Both the position numbers and the translations under genes were made by a program. The notes below the pieces were generated by a model. The model was not told the origin of the DNA and did no database searches. It saw nothing but the letters and a program-made list of their open reading frames with translations. A DNA stretch of 55,195 nucleotides from positions 1-55,195 of the forward strand of contig NZ_JAOQJU010000019.1 of assembly GCF_025567385.1 (NCBI RefSeq), given 5' to 3'. Positions 25,439 through 34,038 of this stretch are shown in pieces; position 1 is the first letter of the stretch, and the number at the start of each line of letters is the position of its first letter. This stretch comes from Claveliimonas acetigenes (GTDB taxonomy: Bacteria > Bacillota > Clostridia > Lachnospirales > Lachnospiraceae).

Positions 25439-26611
25439 GTGGATTTTAGATCTGAAGTATTCAAATTATGCAAAGCAATACAGAAAAGAACAGAAACAAA
25501 TATTGTCAATGATACATATCTAAGGCTTTTCACTTGCAAATCTGAAGAATATGTGATACCCCAATATTCAATGTTTCATGAGGCGGCAAAACACGGAAAT
25601 AACCAGTTTTATGGGTATCTTTATGCTAATGAACATACGGATGATTATAAGACGGTATTACAAGGGATTACACCATTACCTGATAAGGACATACAGATAT
25701 TTGCAAGAGCACATGCCACTATTTACGCTCTTATAAAAGAATGTGTTAAGGAGTTAGAGATTTCAAATCCTAAGATTGCGAAGGCATTGGACCCATATAG
25801 TAAATATAGACCTATAACTGCACCAGCAGGAGTACCATTCTTAGCTGAAAAGGAATATGAAAAAGCTGCGGAAGCATTTCGAGAATCTAAACTATACAAA
25901 AAACTGATTAATTCATCGATTAATGCTCTCGTGGAAGAACTTAAACCTGAGGACATACATACTATGTTTATGGTTTTCGAGAAGGAGATAGTGGCGTGTC
26001 CTTTAGATGTAGTGCCAGAAAGTATTAAACCACTAGAAAAATGTTTGGTAACAAAATTTGAAAAAATAGAAGAAATATTACTGGCTGAAACATTGATGAT
26101 TTTTGCTCTTCAAAAATCATTGGAAAATGCTTGTAGTCTGTTGTATACAGCTTTAATTGGAGATGATTTACGCGTATTTAATAATGACAACATATTTAGC
26201 ATTGATAAAAATTATAGTAATTCTCTGAGAAAGATTATACAACTATCTGCCATTGGAATTTTTTTGACTGGAAAATCAAATACGGTAGGAGATATTATGT
26301 TGGTTGACTGTGATCCTTCTCCTGAATATCATATGCATGAATTTGGGGTGATACAGTCGTATTCAGCAAGTTTTAATGGTGAAATGGGAGATACAAGTAA
26401 AGTTACAATGATGGTTGTTGATGATTTACTTAATCCATATCATCTTCTAACAAATAGAATTATTGATATGGATTTCCCACCGCTGGTTAGAGAAGAACTA
26501 GAAGATAGTAAAGATAAAAATATATCTGTAAAAAAGAAAATATCTCGAAACGAGAAGTGCCCATGTGGAAGTGGATTAAAGTATAAATTTTGTTGTGGAA
26601 AGAATAAGTAA
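25439..26611 (+). CDS. Hypothetical protein with C-terminal SEC-C zinc motif
   Basis: A protein of about 390 residues, unrecognised except for its last 25 residues, which form a SEC-C motif (ISRNEKCPCGSGLKYKFCCG) binding zinc as in SecA. The body is mostly helical with one conserved-looking stretch (YHMHEFGVIQSYSASFNGEMGD). The preferred start is the GTG six bases after AAGGTGGTG; GTGs four and three codons upstream are inside that ribosome site. It is coupled to the YaaC-like gene in an operon. Enzymatic activity is not evident. Confidence 0.6.
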   Translation: MDFRSEVFKLCKAIQKRTETNIVNDTYLRLFTCKSEEYVIPQYSMFHEAAKHGNNQFYGYLYANEHTDDYKTVLQGITPLPDKDIQIFARAHATIYALIKECVKELEISNPKIAKALDPYSKYRPITAPAGVPFLAEKEYEKAAEAFRESKLYKKLINSSINALVEELKPEDIHTMFMVFEKEIVACPLDVVPESIKPLEKCLVTKFEKIEEILLAETLMIFALQKSLENACSLLYTALIGDDLRVFNNDNIFSIDKNYSNSLRKIIQLSAIGIFLTGKSNTVGDIMLVDCDPSPEYHMHEFGVIQSYSASFNGEMGDTSKVTMMVVDDLLNPYHLLTNRIIDMDFPPLVREELEDSKDKNISVKKKISRNEKCPCGSGLKYKFCCGKNK

Positions 26612-26620
26612 TAGAAATTG
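26611..26620. other. Candidate left attachment core of the mobilisable element
   Basis: The 10-mer ATAGAAATTG occurs here, just at the SEC-C stop codon, and again at 42263-42272, 23 bases after the recombinase stop. It contains the GA dinucleotide used by TnpX-like serine recombinases. If correct, the element spans about 15.66 kb. Confidence 0.35.
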
Positions 26621-26679
26621 GGCTATAGGTATGAGACTGTAACAGCTGTTGTAGACAAGTTTCACATTGGAATATAGAA

Positions 26680-26715
26680 AGGCGTATGGAGTTGCTGATC
26701 CATGCGCCTCTTTTT
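26680..26715 (+). terminator. Intrinsic terminator between convergent units
   Basis: AGGCGTATGGA pairs with TCCATGCGCCT (11 bp, one G-U), followed by CTTTTT. It ends the YaaC/SEC-C transcript and lies just beyond the stop of the relaxase gene. Confidence 0.85.
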
Positions 26716-26722
26716 AAAGAAA

Positions 26723-28432
26723 TTATAATTCTATATCATATGATCTTTTCTTAGTTCGAGCAGGCTGATTTCGTCGCATCTCCTGTTTCCTCTGATATTC
26801 AAGTTCCCATGCACGATGGGAGAAAACATCAGGATCCTCCACATTGAGATAATCCACCTCATTGGCGGCAATATCACGACGGTGATAGTCGTAATATTTA
26901 CCGGAAGTACCTTTGAGTTGTTCAATCAGCTTATCCCGAAAATCAGGACGTATCTGGATTCTGGTATCCAGCAATTCTGTGTACTGTTCTGGTTCAGGAC
27001 GAAATTTTTCTTCCCGGAAAGCGGCGGCATCTTTTTCAAGCTGTTTTTTGAGCGAGATGTCCTGAGAATCCAGGATATCCAGATTGTTATTCATCTGGTC
27101 ATATTTTTTGGATAGATTCGTCATATCTTTATCGGTAGAGCATTCTGCCTGGAAGATTAGCTGCTCTTTCCTTGATTTCAGTTCTTCGATTTCTTCGGTA
27201 ATAGTGGTAAGCTGCTGATTCAATTTTATATGCTGGATGCGATTCAAAATACTGGTTTTCTCTTTTTTCACATTCAGTTCTTTCCGCTCTGTAACTTTAG
27301 CTTTGAGTTTCTTTTTAACGGTGTTGTATTTATTCAGTATTGGATTAAAATGATTCATCCAGTCATGGATCACTTCTTTTTGCATCTCATTGTGGAGCAA
27401 ATGATATTGTGTAAAAATCATGTGATTTCGGATTGCTTCCAATGTTTCTGCAATTATTGGAATAGACTTTTCTACAGCTTCAGCCAGTTTTGCTACTTTT
27501 GCTTTTAATTCTCGGAGCATTTTGTTATCCGCACGAATCTGACGGTTGATTTCACAGCGGTCTGCTATCATGCCTTTCTTTTCCATATTCTGGGCAATGT
27601 AGCCTTCATGGATGGTTGGCTGTTCGGTGATTCCCTGATCTGCAAAGCTGCGGTGATCAATGGTAGCATTTATCTGATTACGTGCAAGCATTTCATTTAC
27701 GGCATCTGCCCAGTTTGCCCGCCAGATACAAAGTTGTTCATCACTGTTCCATTGTTCGGAAATAGGATTCTGTCTGCCATATCGGCTGCTCTTGGGGTGT
27801 TTATCAATCCGTTCATATCCTTTTTCCTGTGCAACAGAGGAAGTCAGATATTCTTTCTTTTTCCCAACTTTATAGCGATATTGCTTTTCCCATCCCTGTT
27901 TCTGAGCAGTTTTAAATTCAGAAGCAGTAAATCCTCTTTCTTCCCCATTTTTTATACAGAGATATTCTTTTTCTGTTTTATACTGCCATGTTCCGTTTTC
28001 ATTCAGTGGACGGACGGTAAGCAGAATGTGTGCATGAGGATTGTGTCCATCTGTATTGTGAATAGCAAAGTCAGCACACATGCCCATATCCACAAAATTT
28101 TTTTGAATAAAATTTTGAAGAAGAGAAATATTGCTGTCTTTATCCAACTCAACGGGGAGTGCGACAACAAATTCTCTTGCAAGTCGGCTGTCTTTGGTCT
28201 TTTCGTTTTCTTCCACAGCATTCCAGAGTTGTTCCCGGTCATTCCATTCCAATGGAGCCATTGGAGGAAGCATCACCTCCTGATAGATCAGCCCCTGCTT
28301 TCTGGTATAGTCATGCTGGATGCCGTCATAATCATTGTACATGCGGCTACAGCTCATATAAGCAGAAGCAGCAACAGCAGACCGACCGGAACCACGGCTG
28401 ACGACTTTGGCTTGCATATGATAAATTGCCAT
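26723..28432 (-). CDS. mobA: MobA/MobL-family relaxase
   Basis: A relaxase of 569 residues. The chosen ATG (MAIYHMQAKVVSRGSGRSAVAASAY) has AAAGGAGGTG in front. MobQ-type motifs: AIYH near the N-terminus, RLAREFVVALPVEL, and the metal-binding histidine cluster HNTDGHNPHAHILLT (HxxxHNPHxH) near residue 130. The C-terminal half is a long coiled coil. It nicks oriT and covalently leads the single strand into a recipient when a helper conjugation machinery is present. oriT lies directly upstream. It is last in the minus-strand run parM-parR-repA-dnaC-DUF3847-mobA. Confidence 0.92.
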   Translation of the reverse strand: MAIYHMQAKVVSRGSGRSAVAASAYMSCSRMYNDYDGIQHDYTRKQGLIYQEVMLPPMAPLEWNDREQLWNAVEENEKTKDSRLAREFVVALPVELDKDSNISLLQNFIQKNFVDMGMCADFAIHNTDGHNPHAHILLTVRPLNENGTWQYKTEKEYLCIKNGEERGFTASEFKTAQKQGWEKQYRYKVGKKKEYLTSSVAQEKGYERIDKHPKSSRYGRQNPISEQWNSDEQLCIWRANWADAVNEMLARNQINATIDHRSFADQGITEQPTIHEGYIAQNMEKKGMIADRCEINRQIRADNKMLRELKAKVAKLAEAVEKSIPIIAETLEAIRNHMIFTQYHLLHNEMQKEVIHDWMNHFNPILNKYNTVKKKLKAKVTERKELNVKKEKTSILNRIQHIKLNQQLTTITEEIEELKSRKEQLIFQAECSTDKDMTNLSKKYDQMNNNLDILDSQDISLKKQLEKDAAAFREEKFRPEPEQYTELLDTRIQIRPDFRDKLIEQLKGTSGKYYDYHRRDIAANEVDYLNVEDPDVFSHRAWELEYQRKQEMRRNQPARTKKRSYDIEL

Positions 28433-28510
28433 ATCTGGCACCTCCTTTCGATGTTGCCTGCAACAGCGGATAAAGCCCTCGGCAGAGCGCACGAGCCCCG
28501 AAGGGGATAC

Positions 28511-28549
28511 CACTGCCTGATTTATCAGGTGGTGAGTAAGTGCGCCCTT
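28511..28549 (-). other. oriT: Origin of transfer (oriT) with nic hairpin
   Basis: A stem CACTGCCTGA/TCAGGTGGTG (two G-T pairs) with loop TTTA stands at 28511-28534, and TAAGTGCGCCCTT follows at 28537-28549. This is the conserved nic core of MobQ-type (IncQ/pIP501-like) origins, and it is placed right before the relaxase gene. Confidence 0.75.
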
Positions 28550-28569
28550 CGGGAGTAGAACTTGTGCGT

Positions 28570-28791
28570 TTACATTCCCCGTAACCGGATCATCAGCTCC
28601 CGTTTTAGGGAATCTAAATCCATTTCTTTAATATGGGGAACAATACTTTCCAGAATTGCTCCTTCCTGGACTAATCGGTGTGTTCTGGCATCACGCTCTT
28701 TTTTCCGATTTCTTGCTTCAGCTTCTTCTTGACGGTGCTTTGCCTGTAAAAGTGCTTTTTCTTCTGGTGTTATTGTCCTTTTATCTGCCAT
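28570..28791 (-). CDS. DUF3847-family mobilisation-associated protein
   Basis: A small, highly charged helical protein of 73 residues (MADKRTITPEEKALLQAKHR...). It matches the DUF3847 family regularly found next to MobA/MobL in Clostridia elements, probably an accessory DNA-binding or relaxosome protein. The start lies in a 22-base block, including the SD AAAGGAGGTG and the start codon, that is identical to that of mobA. Confidence 0.75.
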   Translation of the reverse strand: MADKRTITPEEKALLQAKHRQEEAEARNRKKERDARTHRLVQEGAILESIVPHIKEMDLDSLKRELMIRLRGM

Positions 28792-28869
28792 ATCTGGCAC
28801 CTCCTTTTTATGCCCGTATCCGGGCAATTTTGGTTTCAAAATCTTCTGGTCTAGTACTATAGTTTCGGA

Positions 28870-28931
28870 TAACTGACAGTGGCATATTTCTGGTGATGAA
28901 TATGAAAAGAAAGTAGCACCACTGCCAGTGA
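28870..28931. repeat. Imperfect inverted repeat between DUF3847 and dnaC
   Basis: ACTGACAGTGG and CCACTGCCAGT are inverted with one mismatch, separated by about 40 bases, in the only real gap (170 bases) of this operon. Possible regulatory or replication site; no gene is seen here. Confidence 0.4.
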
Positions 28932-28961
28932 GAAATAACTATTGAGTTATACTCCGTTGTT

Positions 28962-29819
28962 TCAATTCTGGTTCAAATCAGGATTGCTTAGCAGGATTTT
29001 CTTCGCCTCTTTCAAATTGGCGGAAGCGTTGTCCTGACGGATATTCCGGTTATTGATACGGACAGGAATACATCTCTCTAGAATGCGGTCATAAATTCGT
29101 TTGTGTGCGATATCAGCGGCGTTATTCAGCTCTGATAAAGTGAGATTGGTCGTTATGATCAGGGGTTTTTTACTGCGGTAACGACAGTCAATCACATTGA
29201 ATACCTGTTCCAGTGCAAAGTCAGAGTTCCGCTCGATTCCGAGATCATCAATAATCAGAAGACTGTAGCGGTTTAAGCTGTTGATGAACTGGTTTCTGTC
29301 TTCAAAATGCATTACGGTAAGGGTATTCAGAATCCGGGAAAAGTTGGTCATCAGTACAGGAACGCCTTTTTCCAGAAGGGCATTGGCAATGCAGCCTGCA
29401 AAAAAAGATTTTCCAGTACCGACATCACCCCAGATGAGAAGTCCGGAAGCGTTTGCTTTCATCTCTTCCCAGTTGCTTACATAATTGTGTGCCAGTTTTA
29501 TTTCCGGATTGATGCCGTTATCCCTGGCAAAAGTGTAGTCATAGAGTGCTTTGTCCTGTAAGCCGCTGGTTTTAAGATGCTCTATTTCCATTTGTTTTTC
29601 ATGAAGTTTTCTCTGGGTCTCTTCCTGCTCAAAGATTTCCTGCTGGCATTTACAGCGGATAGAAGGAATAAGAACCTTTCCCTGTAATTCATGCCGGCAT
29701 TGTCTTGGCGTATTGCATTTGGAACAGTAGATCAGGTGGTCTGTTTCGTTAAAATATTCATCAGGCTGAAGTTCTCTGTTTGGTGTTATAGCATTTGCTT
29801 TTTCTGTAAATCTTGTCAT
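28962..29819 (-). CDS. DnaC/IstB-like ATPase
   Basis: A protein of 285 residues: N-terminal zinc-finger-like block (CSKC...CRH...CKC), then an AAA+ ATPase with Walker A GDVGTGKS, Walker B LLIIDDLG and sensor 1 IITTNL. It resembles the helicase loader DnaC. Together with the overlapping RepA gene (its ATG lies inside the repA end) it suggests plasmid-style replication of the element after excision. Basic residues at the C-terminus may contact DNA. Confidence 0.88.
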   Translation of the reverse strand: MTRFTEKANAITPNRELQPDEYFNETDHLIYCSKCNTPRQCRHELQGKVLIPSIRCKCQQEIFEQEETQRKLHEKQMEIEHLKTSGLQDKALYDYTFARDNGINPEIKLAHNYVSNWEEMKANASGLLIWGDVGTGKSFFAGCIANALLEKGVPVLMTNFSRILNTLTVMHFEDRNQFINSLNRYSLLIIDDLGIERNSDFALEQVFNVIDCRYRSKKPLIITTNLTLSELNNAADIAHKRIYDRILERCIPVRINNRNIRQDNASANLKEAKKILLSNPDLNQN

Positions 29820-30532
29820 AGTGTTTCGTATTCCTCACTTTCGTAATTCCTTTGCCGGGAAGCAGGATGATCCTGTCTTGCCCAACTGATGATGGTAGCT
29901 GCATGGTTCTGATATTGCTTTCCGGTAGAAGCCATATAACCGGATAAGCGTTCAATATAATCCTGCCAGTCAGGGATTGTCTGCCGGATATCTTCCAGCT
30001 CTTTTTCTGACAGAAAAACATTTTGAAATTTTCCATAGGGTGAGAGTGGATCCTTACTCCCTCTTTTTTCTAAATTGTTCTTTTTTATCTCTTTCTTATT
30101 ACCAGACAGTTTTCTGTCTGTATCAGGGAAAGAATCCCGTCTGTCAATAGGACAGTTTTCTGTCTGTCTTAGGGAAAGAAATCTGTCTGTATAGTGGATG
30201 GTTTCTTTTGGGAGTTTTACATAAATCCGATTAGGCTGTCCGGGTCCCTGCCGTTTTCGGAAGATAAGCTCCTGTTTTTCCAGTACTGCCAGAGCAGTTT
30301 TAACAGTCATCTGGCTTTTGTGGAGAACTTCTGCCAGTGCTTCAATCGTAAAGTAAATGAACACATGACCATCTGTATCTGACCAGCCCTCATTTTTCTG
30401 GGAAAGCCTTGCCCGGTCGAGCAGGATAATATAAAGCATTTTGGCAGTTTCGTTTATTTCCATGTCCAGAAGGAAACGGGGAAACATCATATAAGATGGC
30501 AGGTTGGTGTCTGCTGTCAGAAAGTCAGTCAT
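29816..30532 (-). CDS. repA: Replication initiator protein A (RepA)
   Basis: A protein of 238 residues. The N-terminal segment YMMFPRFLLDMEINETAKMLYIILLDRARLS and the winged-helix part (IEALAEVLHKSQMTVKTALAVLEKQELI) mark the RepA_N family of Firmicutes plasmids and ICEs. The C-terminal part resembles DnaD-like domains. The start is the ATG after GGAGGTGAACAC; an in-frame TTG six codons upstream is discarded. It overlaps dnaC by four bases. Confidence 0.88.
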   Translation of the reverse strand: MTDFLTADTNLPSYMMFPRFLLDMEINETAKMLYIILLDRARLSQKNEGWSDTDGHVFIYFTIEALAEVLHKSQMTVKTALAVLEKQELIFRKRQGPGQPNRIYVKLPKETIHYTDRFLSLRQTENCPIDRRDSFPDTDRKLSGNKKEIKKNNLEKRGSKDPLSPYGKFQNVFLSEKELEDIRQTIPDWQDYIERLSGYMASTGKQYQNHAATIISWARQDHPASRQRNYESEEYETL

Positions 30533-30556
30533 GTGTTCACCTCCAATCAAAAGGGT

Positions 30557-30940
30557 TTATTCTCCAAGAAAATCCCAGTCTACATCACTATCTGGCTGTG
30601 AATTTTCAGGTGCTGGAAAGGACGCCCTGATTTGGGGCTCCCTTTGCGCCATGCCTGCAGTCAGTCCGGAAAGAAAAAGTGGCAATGCCTGTTTCAGACT
30701 GTTTTCCACTGCATCTACAATCTGTTTCACAAAAAGTTCTTCCCGTTCTCTTGTTTCCAGATAAGGATCAGCCTGTGTGCGGTAGTAGCGGTCAAAATAA
30801 TCTACCAGTGCAAGAGAGATTACCTGACTGTAAGATTTAAAATCCTGCCTGTCCATCGTCTGTAAATATTCCCAGGCTCTCCGCTGCTGTTCTTTGTCCA
30901 GATTAAAGCGCAGGTTTGTGTTGCGGATATTGTTCTGCAT
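30557..30940 (-). CDS. ParR-like partition adaptor
   Basis: A protein of 127 residues with an N-terminal ribbon-helix-helix-like start (NLRFNLDKEQQRRAWEYLQTMD), a helical core and an acidic tail. It starts three bases after the parM stop. In ParMRC systems such an adaptor binds the centromere and caps the actin-like filament. Family assignment is from gene order and size more than from motifs. Start: ATG after AAAGGAGGGG. Confidence 0.6.
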   Translation of the reverse strand: MQNNIRNTNLRFNLDKEQQRRAWEYLQTMDRQDFKSYSQVISLALVDYFDRYYRTQADPYLETREREELFVKQIVDAVENSLKQALPLFLSGLTAGMAQREPQIRASFPAPENSQPDSDVDWDFLGE

Positions 30941-30943
30941 GGT

Positions 30944-31861
30944 TTATCCCCTCCTTTTCAGGCTCATATAAGCCAGAGATTCGTAACCTTTGGCAGTGGC
31001 GCAGATGTCATCAATGATTGTGACTCGTGATTTGTCATACGTTCCGAAGTTACGGATCAGGCATCCACCGCCGCCAACCACATACAGGCGCATCAGGTCA
31101 GGATTGTATTCATATTTGCGGAGCGTGGAAAAAAGTTCTGCCACATACTGTCTGGAAATAGAACTGATACAATCCAGATATGGTGTTGAAATGTCAGCTG
31201 TTCCAAACCGCAGAATCTGTTCTACTGTGGATTCTTCAATTTTCACTCCGAATTTGTCCAGAACAGCGTTCTTTGCGGCAATCATGCACTGGTTTACACC
31301 AAGTTTTTCTGTCCAACATCGGCTCTCCTGCGCTTTCTTATTGTTGACATACAGAATGTTCATGGTTCCGTTTCCGATATCTGCAAGGAGATTGGTTCCC
31401 TTGAAATTTCCTAGTTGGTTTACGATAGCCGGATACCCCTGTGGGTAAAGGCTGCATCCCACAAAGCGGAGATAATACTCTTTGCCGTTAAAAAGGTAAT
31501 GGACTTCTGGATTCTGGAGCAGATAGGAACGAAAAGCTTCTCTTTGATTTCTGATCCATGTGAGAGGAAGTCCGGCAGCCAGATGAACATCTGCTTCACG
31601 GATGGAAAAGACATTCAGTTCCCTTGCAATAGCCATTAGTGTCAGAAGATAATATTCTTCGTCCATAGCTTTATCCGGAATAAATTCTTTGTGTCCTTCG
31701 CCGATCCGGTAGTAAATGCCGTTGTATTCCAGAATATTCCCGGTGAAGATTGGTTCAGTTTCATAGGCTTTGATGCCGGTTGGGGTGACGGTGTTTGCTG
31801 TTTTCATATTGCCGTAGCCATGATCTACAGCAATGATTTTTGTGTTTCTGAGTTCTCGCAT
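30944..31861 (-). CDS. parM: ParM/StbA-like actin-fold partition ATPase
   Basis: An actin-fold protein of 305 residues. It begins MRELRNTKIIAVDHGYGNMKTA (phosphate-1 loop with DHGYGNMK), has LLADIGNGTMNIL (phosphate-2 loop) and YVVGGGGCLIRN (adenosine loop). It polymerises to push plasmid copies apart. The chosen ATG has GGAGGT eight bases upstream; the 60-codon longer frame has no ribosome site and covers a structured leader. Its ribosome site is locked in a hairpin (31870-31953). Confidence 0.88.
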   Translation of the reverse strand: MRELRNTKIIAVDHGYGNMKTANTVTPTGIKAYETEPIFTGNILEYNGIYYRIGEGHKEFIPDKAMDEEYYLLTLMAIARELNVFSIREADVHLAAGLPLTWIRNQREAFRSYLLQNPEVHYLFNGKEYYLRFVGCSLYPQGYPAIVNQLGNFKGTNLLADIGNGTMNILYVNNKKAQESRCWTEKLGVNQCMIAAKNAVLDKFGVKIEESTVEQILRFGTADISTPYLDCISSISRQYVAELFSTLRKYEYNPDLMRLYVVGGGGCLIRNFGTYDKSRVTIIDDICATAKGYESLAYMSLKRRG

Positions 31862-31869
31862 AAAAAATA

Positions 31870-31953
31870 CCTCCGTTTTCGTATTGATTGATTCAGCAGG
31901 TCGTACCGGTGTGGTACTGCTTTGCTGTGGGAAAAGCATACGAAAATCGGAGG
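31870..31953 (-). promoter_or_regulatory. Ribosome-site-sequestering leader hairpin of parM
   Basis: In the minus-strand RNA, CCUCCG-A-UUUUCGUAU pairs with AUACGAAAACGGAGG, giving 15 pairs with one bulged A and covering the Shine-Dalgarno GGAGG. An inner stem GUACC/GGUAC supported by AGCA/UGCU sits on top. The fold would block translation of parM and coupled parR unless melted. At the DNA level it may also be a ParR binding site. Confidence 0.6.
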
Positions 31954-32029
31954 AAAAAGGCATTGAGGGGAAATTGAGCAGGAATTGAGAAAAAAGATAT
32001 ATTGTGCTTACGTTCTTCATGTACTCTTG

Positions 32030-32059
32030 TTGTGATTTCATTGTTTTTTATCGTATAAT
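32030..32059 (+). promoter_or_regulatory. Promoter of the two-component/ABC cargo
   Basis: TATAAT at 32054-32059, TTGTGA 18 bases upstream; the transcript leads into the regulator with GGAGGTGG before its ATG. Divergent from parM. Confidence 0.55.
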
Positions 32060-32081
32060 ATGGATACTGGAGGTGGTTTGG

Positions 32082-32756
32082 ATGAAATACAAGATTTTAG
32101 TTGTCGATGATGATAAAGAATTGGTGAAAATGCTTTGTAGTTATTTTAATATGAAACAATATGAAACCATTACGGCTACAGATGGAATGGAAGCATTAAA
32201 TAAAATAGAAATGAAACCGGATATTATTTTGTTGGATATCAATATGCCACGCATGGATGGGATTGAAGTATGTCGTCTGATACGCAGTAAAGTGTTATGT
32301 CCAATTTTATTTCTAACAGCAAGAGTTGACGAAGATGATAAAATTAATGGGTTGCTTTCGGGTGGGGATGATTATATTACGAAACCATTTAGTCTTCGGG
32401 AGTTGGAAGCAAGGATTGTCACAAACATAAAGAGAGAAGAAAGGCATCAACAAAAAACAGAATACCGCTTCATGGATGAAATGCTGATTGATTATTCTGA
32501 AAAAATAGTAGCTATAGCTGGACACAGGATGGAGTTCACAAAAATTGAATATCAGATTATTGAATTCTTATCCATGCATCCAGGGCAGGTGTTTGATAAA
32601 GAACGTATATATGCACAAGTCTGTGGATATGATGCGGAAGGGGACAGTAGAACGATAACGGAATTAGTACGGCGTATAAGGAAAAAAATAGCGGATTATT
32701 CAGAAAAAGAATACATAGAAACTGTATGGGGGATTGGATACCGATGGAAAAAATAA
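32082..32756 (+). CDS. OmpR-family response regulator
   Basis: A regulator of 224 residues: receiver with VVDDDKE, phosphoacceptor Asp52 (LLDINMPRMDG) and YITKPF, then a winged helix ending ETVWGIGYRW. GGAGGTGG lies just before the chosen ATG; upstream in-frame ATGs lack ribosome sites. The kinase start lies inside its last five codons. Probably controls the following ABC transporter. Confidence 0.92.
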   Translation: MKYKILVVDDDKELVKMLCSYFNMKQYETITATDGMEALNKIEMKPDIILLDINMPRMDGIEVCRLIRSKVLCPILFLTARVDEDDKINGLLSGGDDYITKPFSLRELEARIVTNIKREERHQQKTEYRFMDEMLIDYSEKIVAIAGHRMEFTKIEYQIIEFLSMHPGQVFDKERIYAQVCGYDAEGDSRTITELVRRIRKKIADYSEKEYIETVWGIGYRWKK

Positions 32757-33922
32757 GAAACTTGTCACTGAAAAAAACAATTCTGCTTTATTTTGTGATC
32801 AGCTTAACGGCAGCATTTCTGTTATCTGGATTTACAGTTCATTTTGCAAGAAATATGCAGAATAAAATATGGGAAAAATATATTGATTATGCAGATTATA
32901 CGGACGTGTTTCAGCAATATGGAAAGAAATACGAGATTGAGATATCAAGACCTAATCAATCGCAGATGAATCGTTTGGACCATCATCTTTCGGAAATGTG
33001 TGACTTTATGGAAACATATTCGGTACTGATTTTTTCGATTGTTGGGAGTGTTGCTGCGGTATTCTTTTTTTATAAAAATAAGTTAAAGACGCCTCTACAG
33101 GAATTAAAAGATGCCTCACAAATGATTGCAGATAATGAACTGGATTTTCATGTGTCCTATGAAAATAAAGATGAGATGGGAACGTTGTGTAAAGAATTTG
33201 AAATGATGCGAAGTGCTTTAGCAGATAACAACAGAAAGATGTGGCGAATGATTGATGACGAGAAGGTCTTGCGGAATGCAATTGCACATGACATACGTTC
33301 TCCACTTTCCATATTGCGAGGGTATCAGGAAATGCTCTTAGAGTTTGTTTCTGCTGAGAGTATAAAAACAGAGGATGTTATTGATATCTTACAAACAGGC
33401 ATGTATCAGATTGACCGTATAGAGCATTTCACGGAAAACATGAGAAAAATGTCCCATTTAGAACAGAGGGAACTGCAATGCTCAGAGATAGAATTATCAG
33501 AACTGGCAAAAAAGATTGAGGCAGAAGCTGCCATGCTGTCCAAGAAGGAAAGTAAATTATGTAAGGTAGAAAGAGTGCAGGAACAAAACATTGTGAAAGT
33601 GGATGAGGAACTTGTCATGGAAGTGGCAGACAACTTACTGGAAAATGCGGTTCGATATGCACAAAAAAGTATTGTTTTGCAGATAAAGAAAAAGGATGGT
33701 TTTCTTATAATTTCTGTTGAAGATGATGGAATAGGATTTGTGGATACTGAGGAAAAAGTAACAGAACCATTTTATCATAAGAATCCACAAGATGATTTAA
33801 AGCATTTTGGCCTTGGTATGTATATTTCTCGTATTTTCTGTGAAAAGCATGGAGGAAATTTGAAAATATATAATGCCAGACAAGGCGGTGCTCATGTAGA
33901 AGCTCTTTTCAAAGCTGAATAA
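32744..33922 (+). CDS. HAMP sensor histidine kinase
   Basis: A kinase of 392 residues with two membrane helices (about 11-31 and 92-110) flanking a short external loop of about 60 residues, HAMP, HisKA with His182 (IAHDIRSPLS), and HATPase with N box (LLENAVRYA), G1 (EDDGIGF) and G2 (HFGLGMYIS). The small sensor fits kinases that sense antimicrobial peptides together with an ABC exporter. It overlaps the regulator gene by 13 bases. Confidence 0.9.
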   Translation: MEKIRNLSLKKTILLYFVISLTAAFLLSGFTVHFARNMQNKIWEKYIDYADYTDVFQQYGKKYEIEISRPNQSQMNRLDHHLSEMCDFMETYSVLIFSIVGSVAAVFFFYKNKLKTPLQELKDASQMIADNELDFHVSYENKDEMGTLCKEFEMMRSALADNNRKMWRMIDDEKVLRNAIAHDIRSPLSILRGYQEMLLEFVSAESIKTEDVIDILQTGMYQIDRIEHFTENMRKMSHLEQRELQCSEIELSELAKKIEAEAAMLSKKESKLCKVERVQEQNIVKVDEELVMEVADNLLENAVRYAQKSIVLQIKKKDGFLIISVEDDGIGFVDTEEKVTEPFYHKNPQDDLKHFGLGMYISRIFCEKHGGNLKIYNARQGGAHVEALFKAE

Positions 33923-34038
33923 AAATACTTTATAAGGCTGAAATCACAAATAAAGTGGTTTTAGTCTTTTTTATTGTGAATTTATTGAGAATTGATTTGT
34001 ATGATGTTGTTAAAGAAATAAAGAAAGGAAGAGATACA

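Noticed and set aside
27608..28558. A 316-codon frame on the plus strand
   Set aside because: It is antisense to the relaxase gene and crosses oriT; its composition is that of a shadow frame.
31870..31953. Known metabolite riboswitch upstream of parM
   Set aside because: No known aptamer core is recognisable; the structure is a simple long hairpin with one inner stem.
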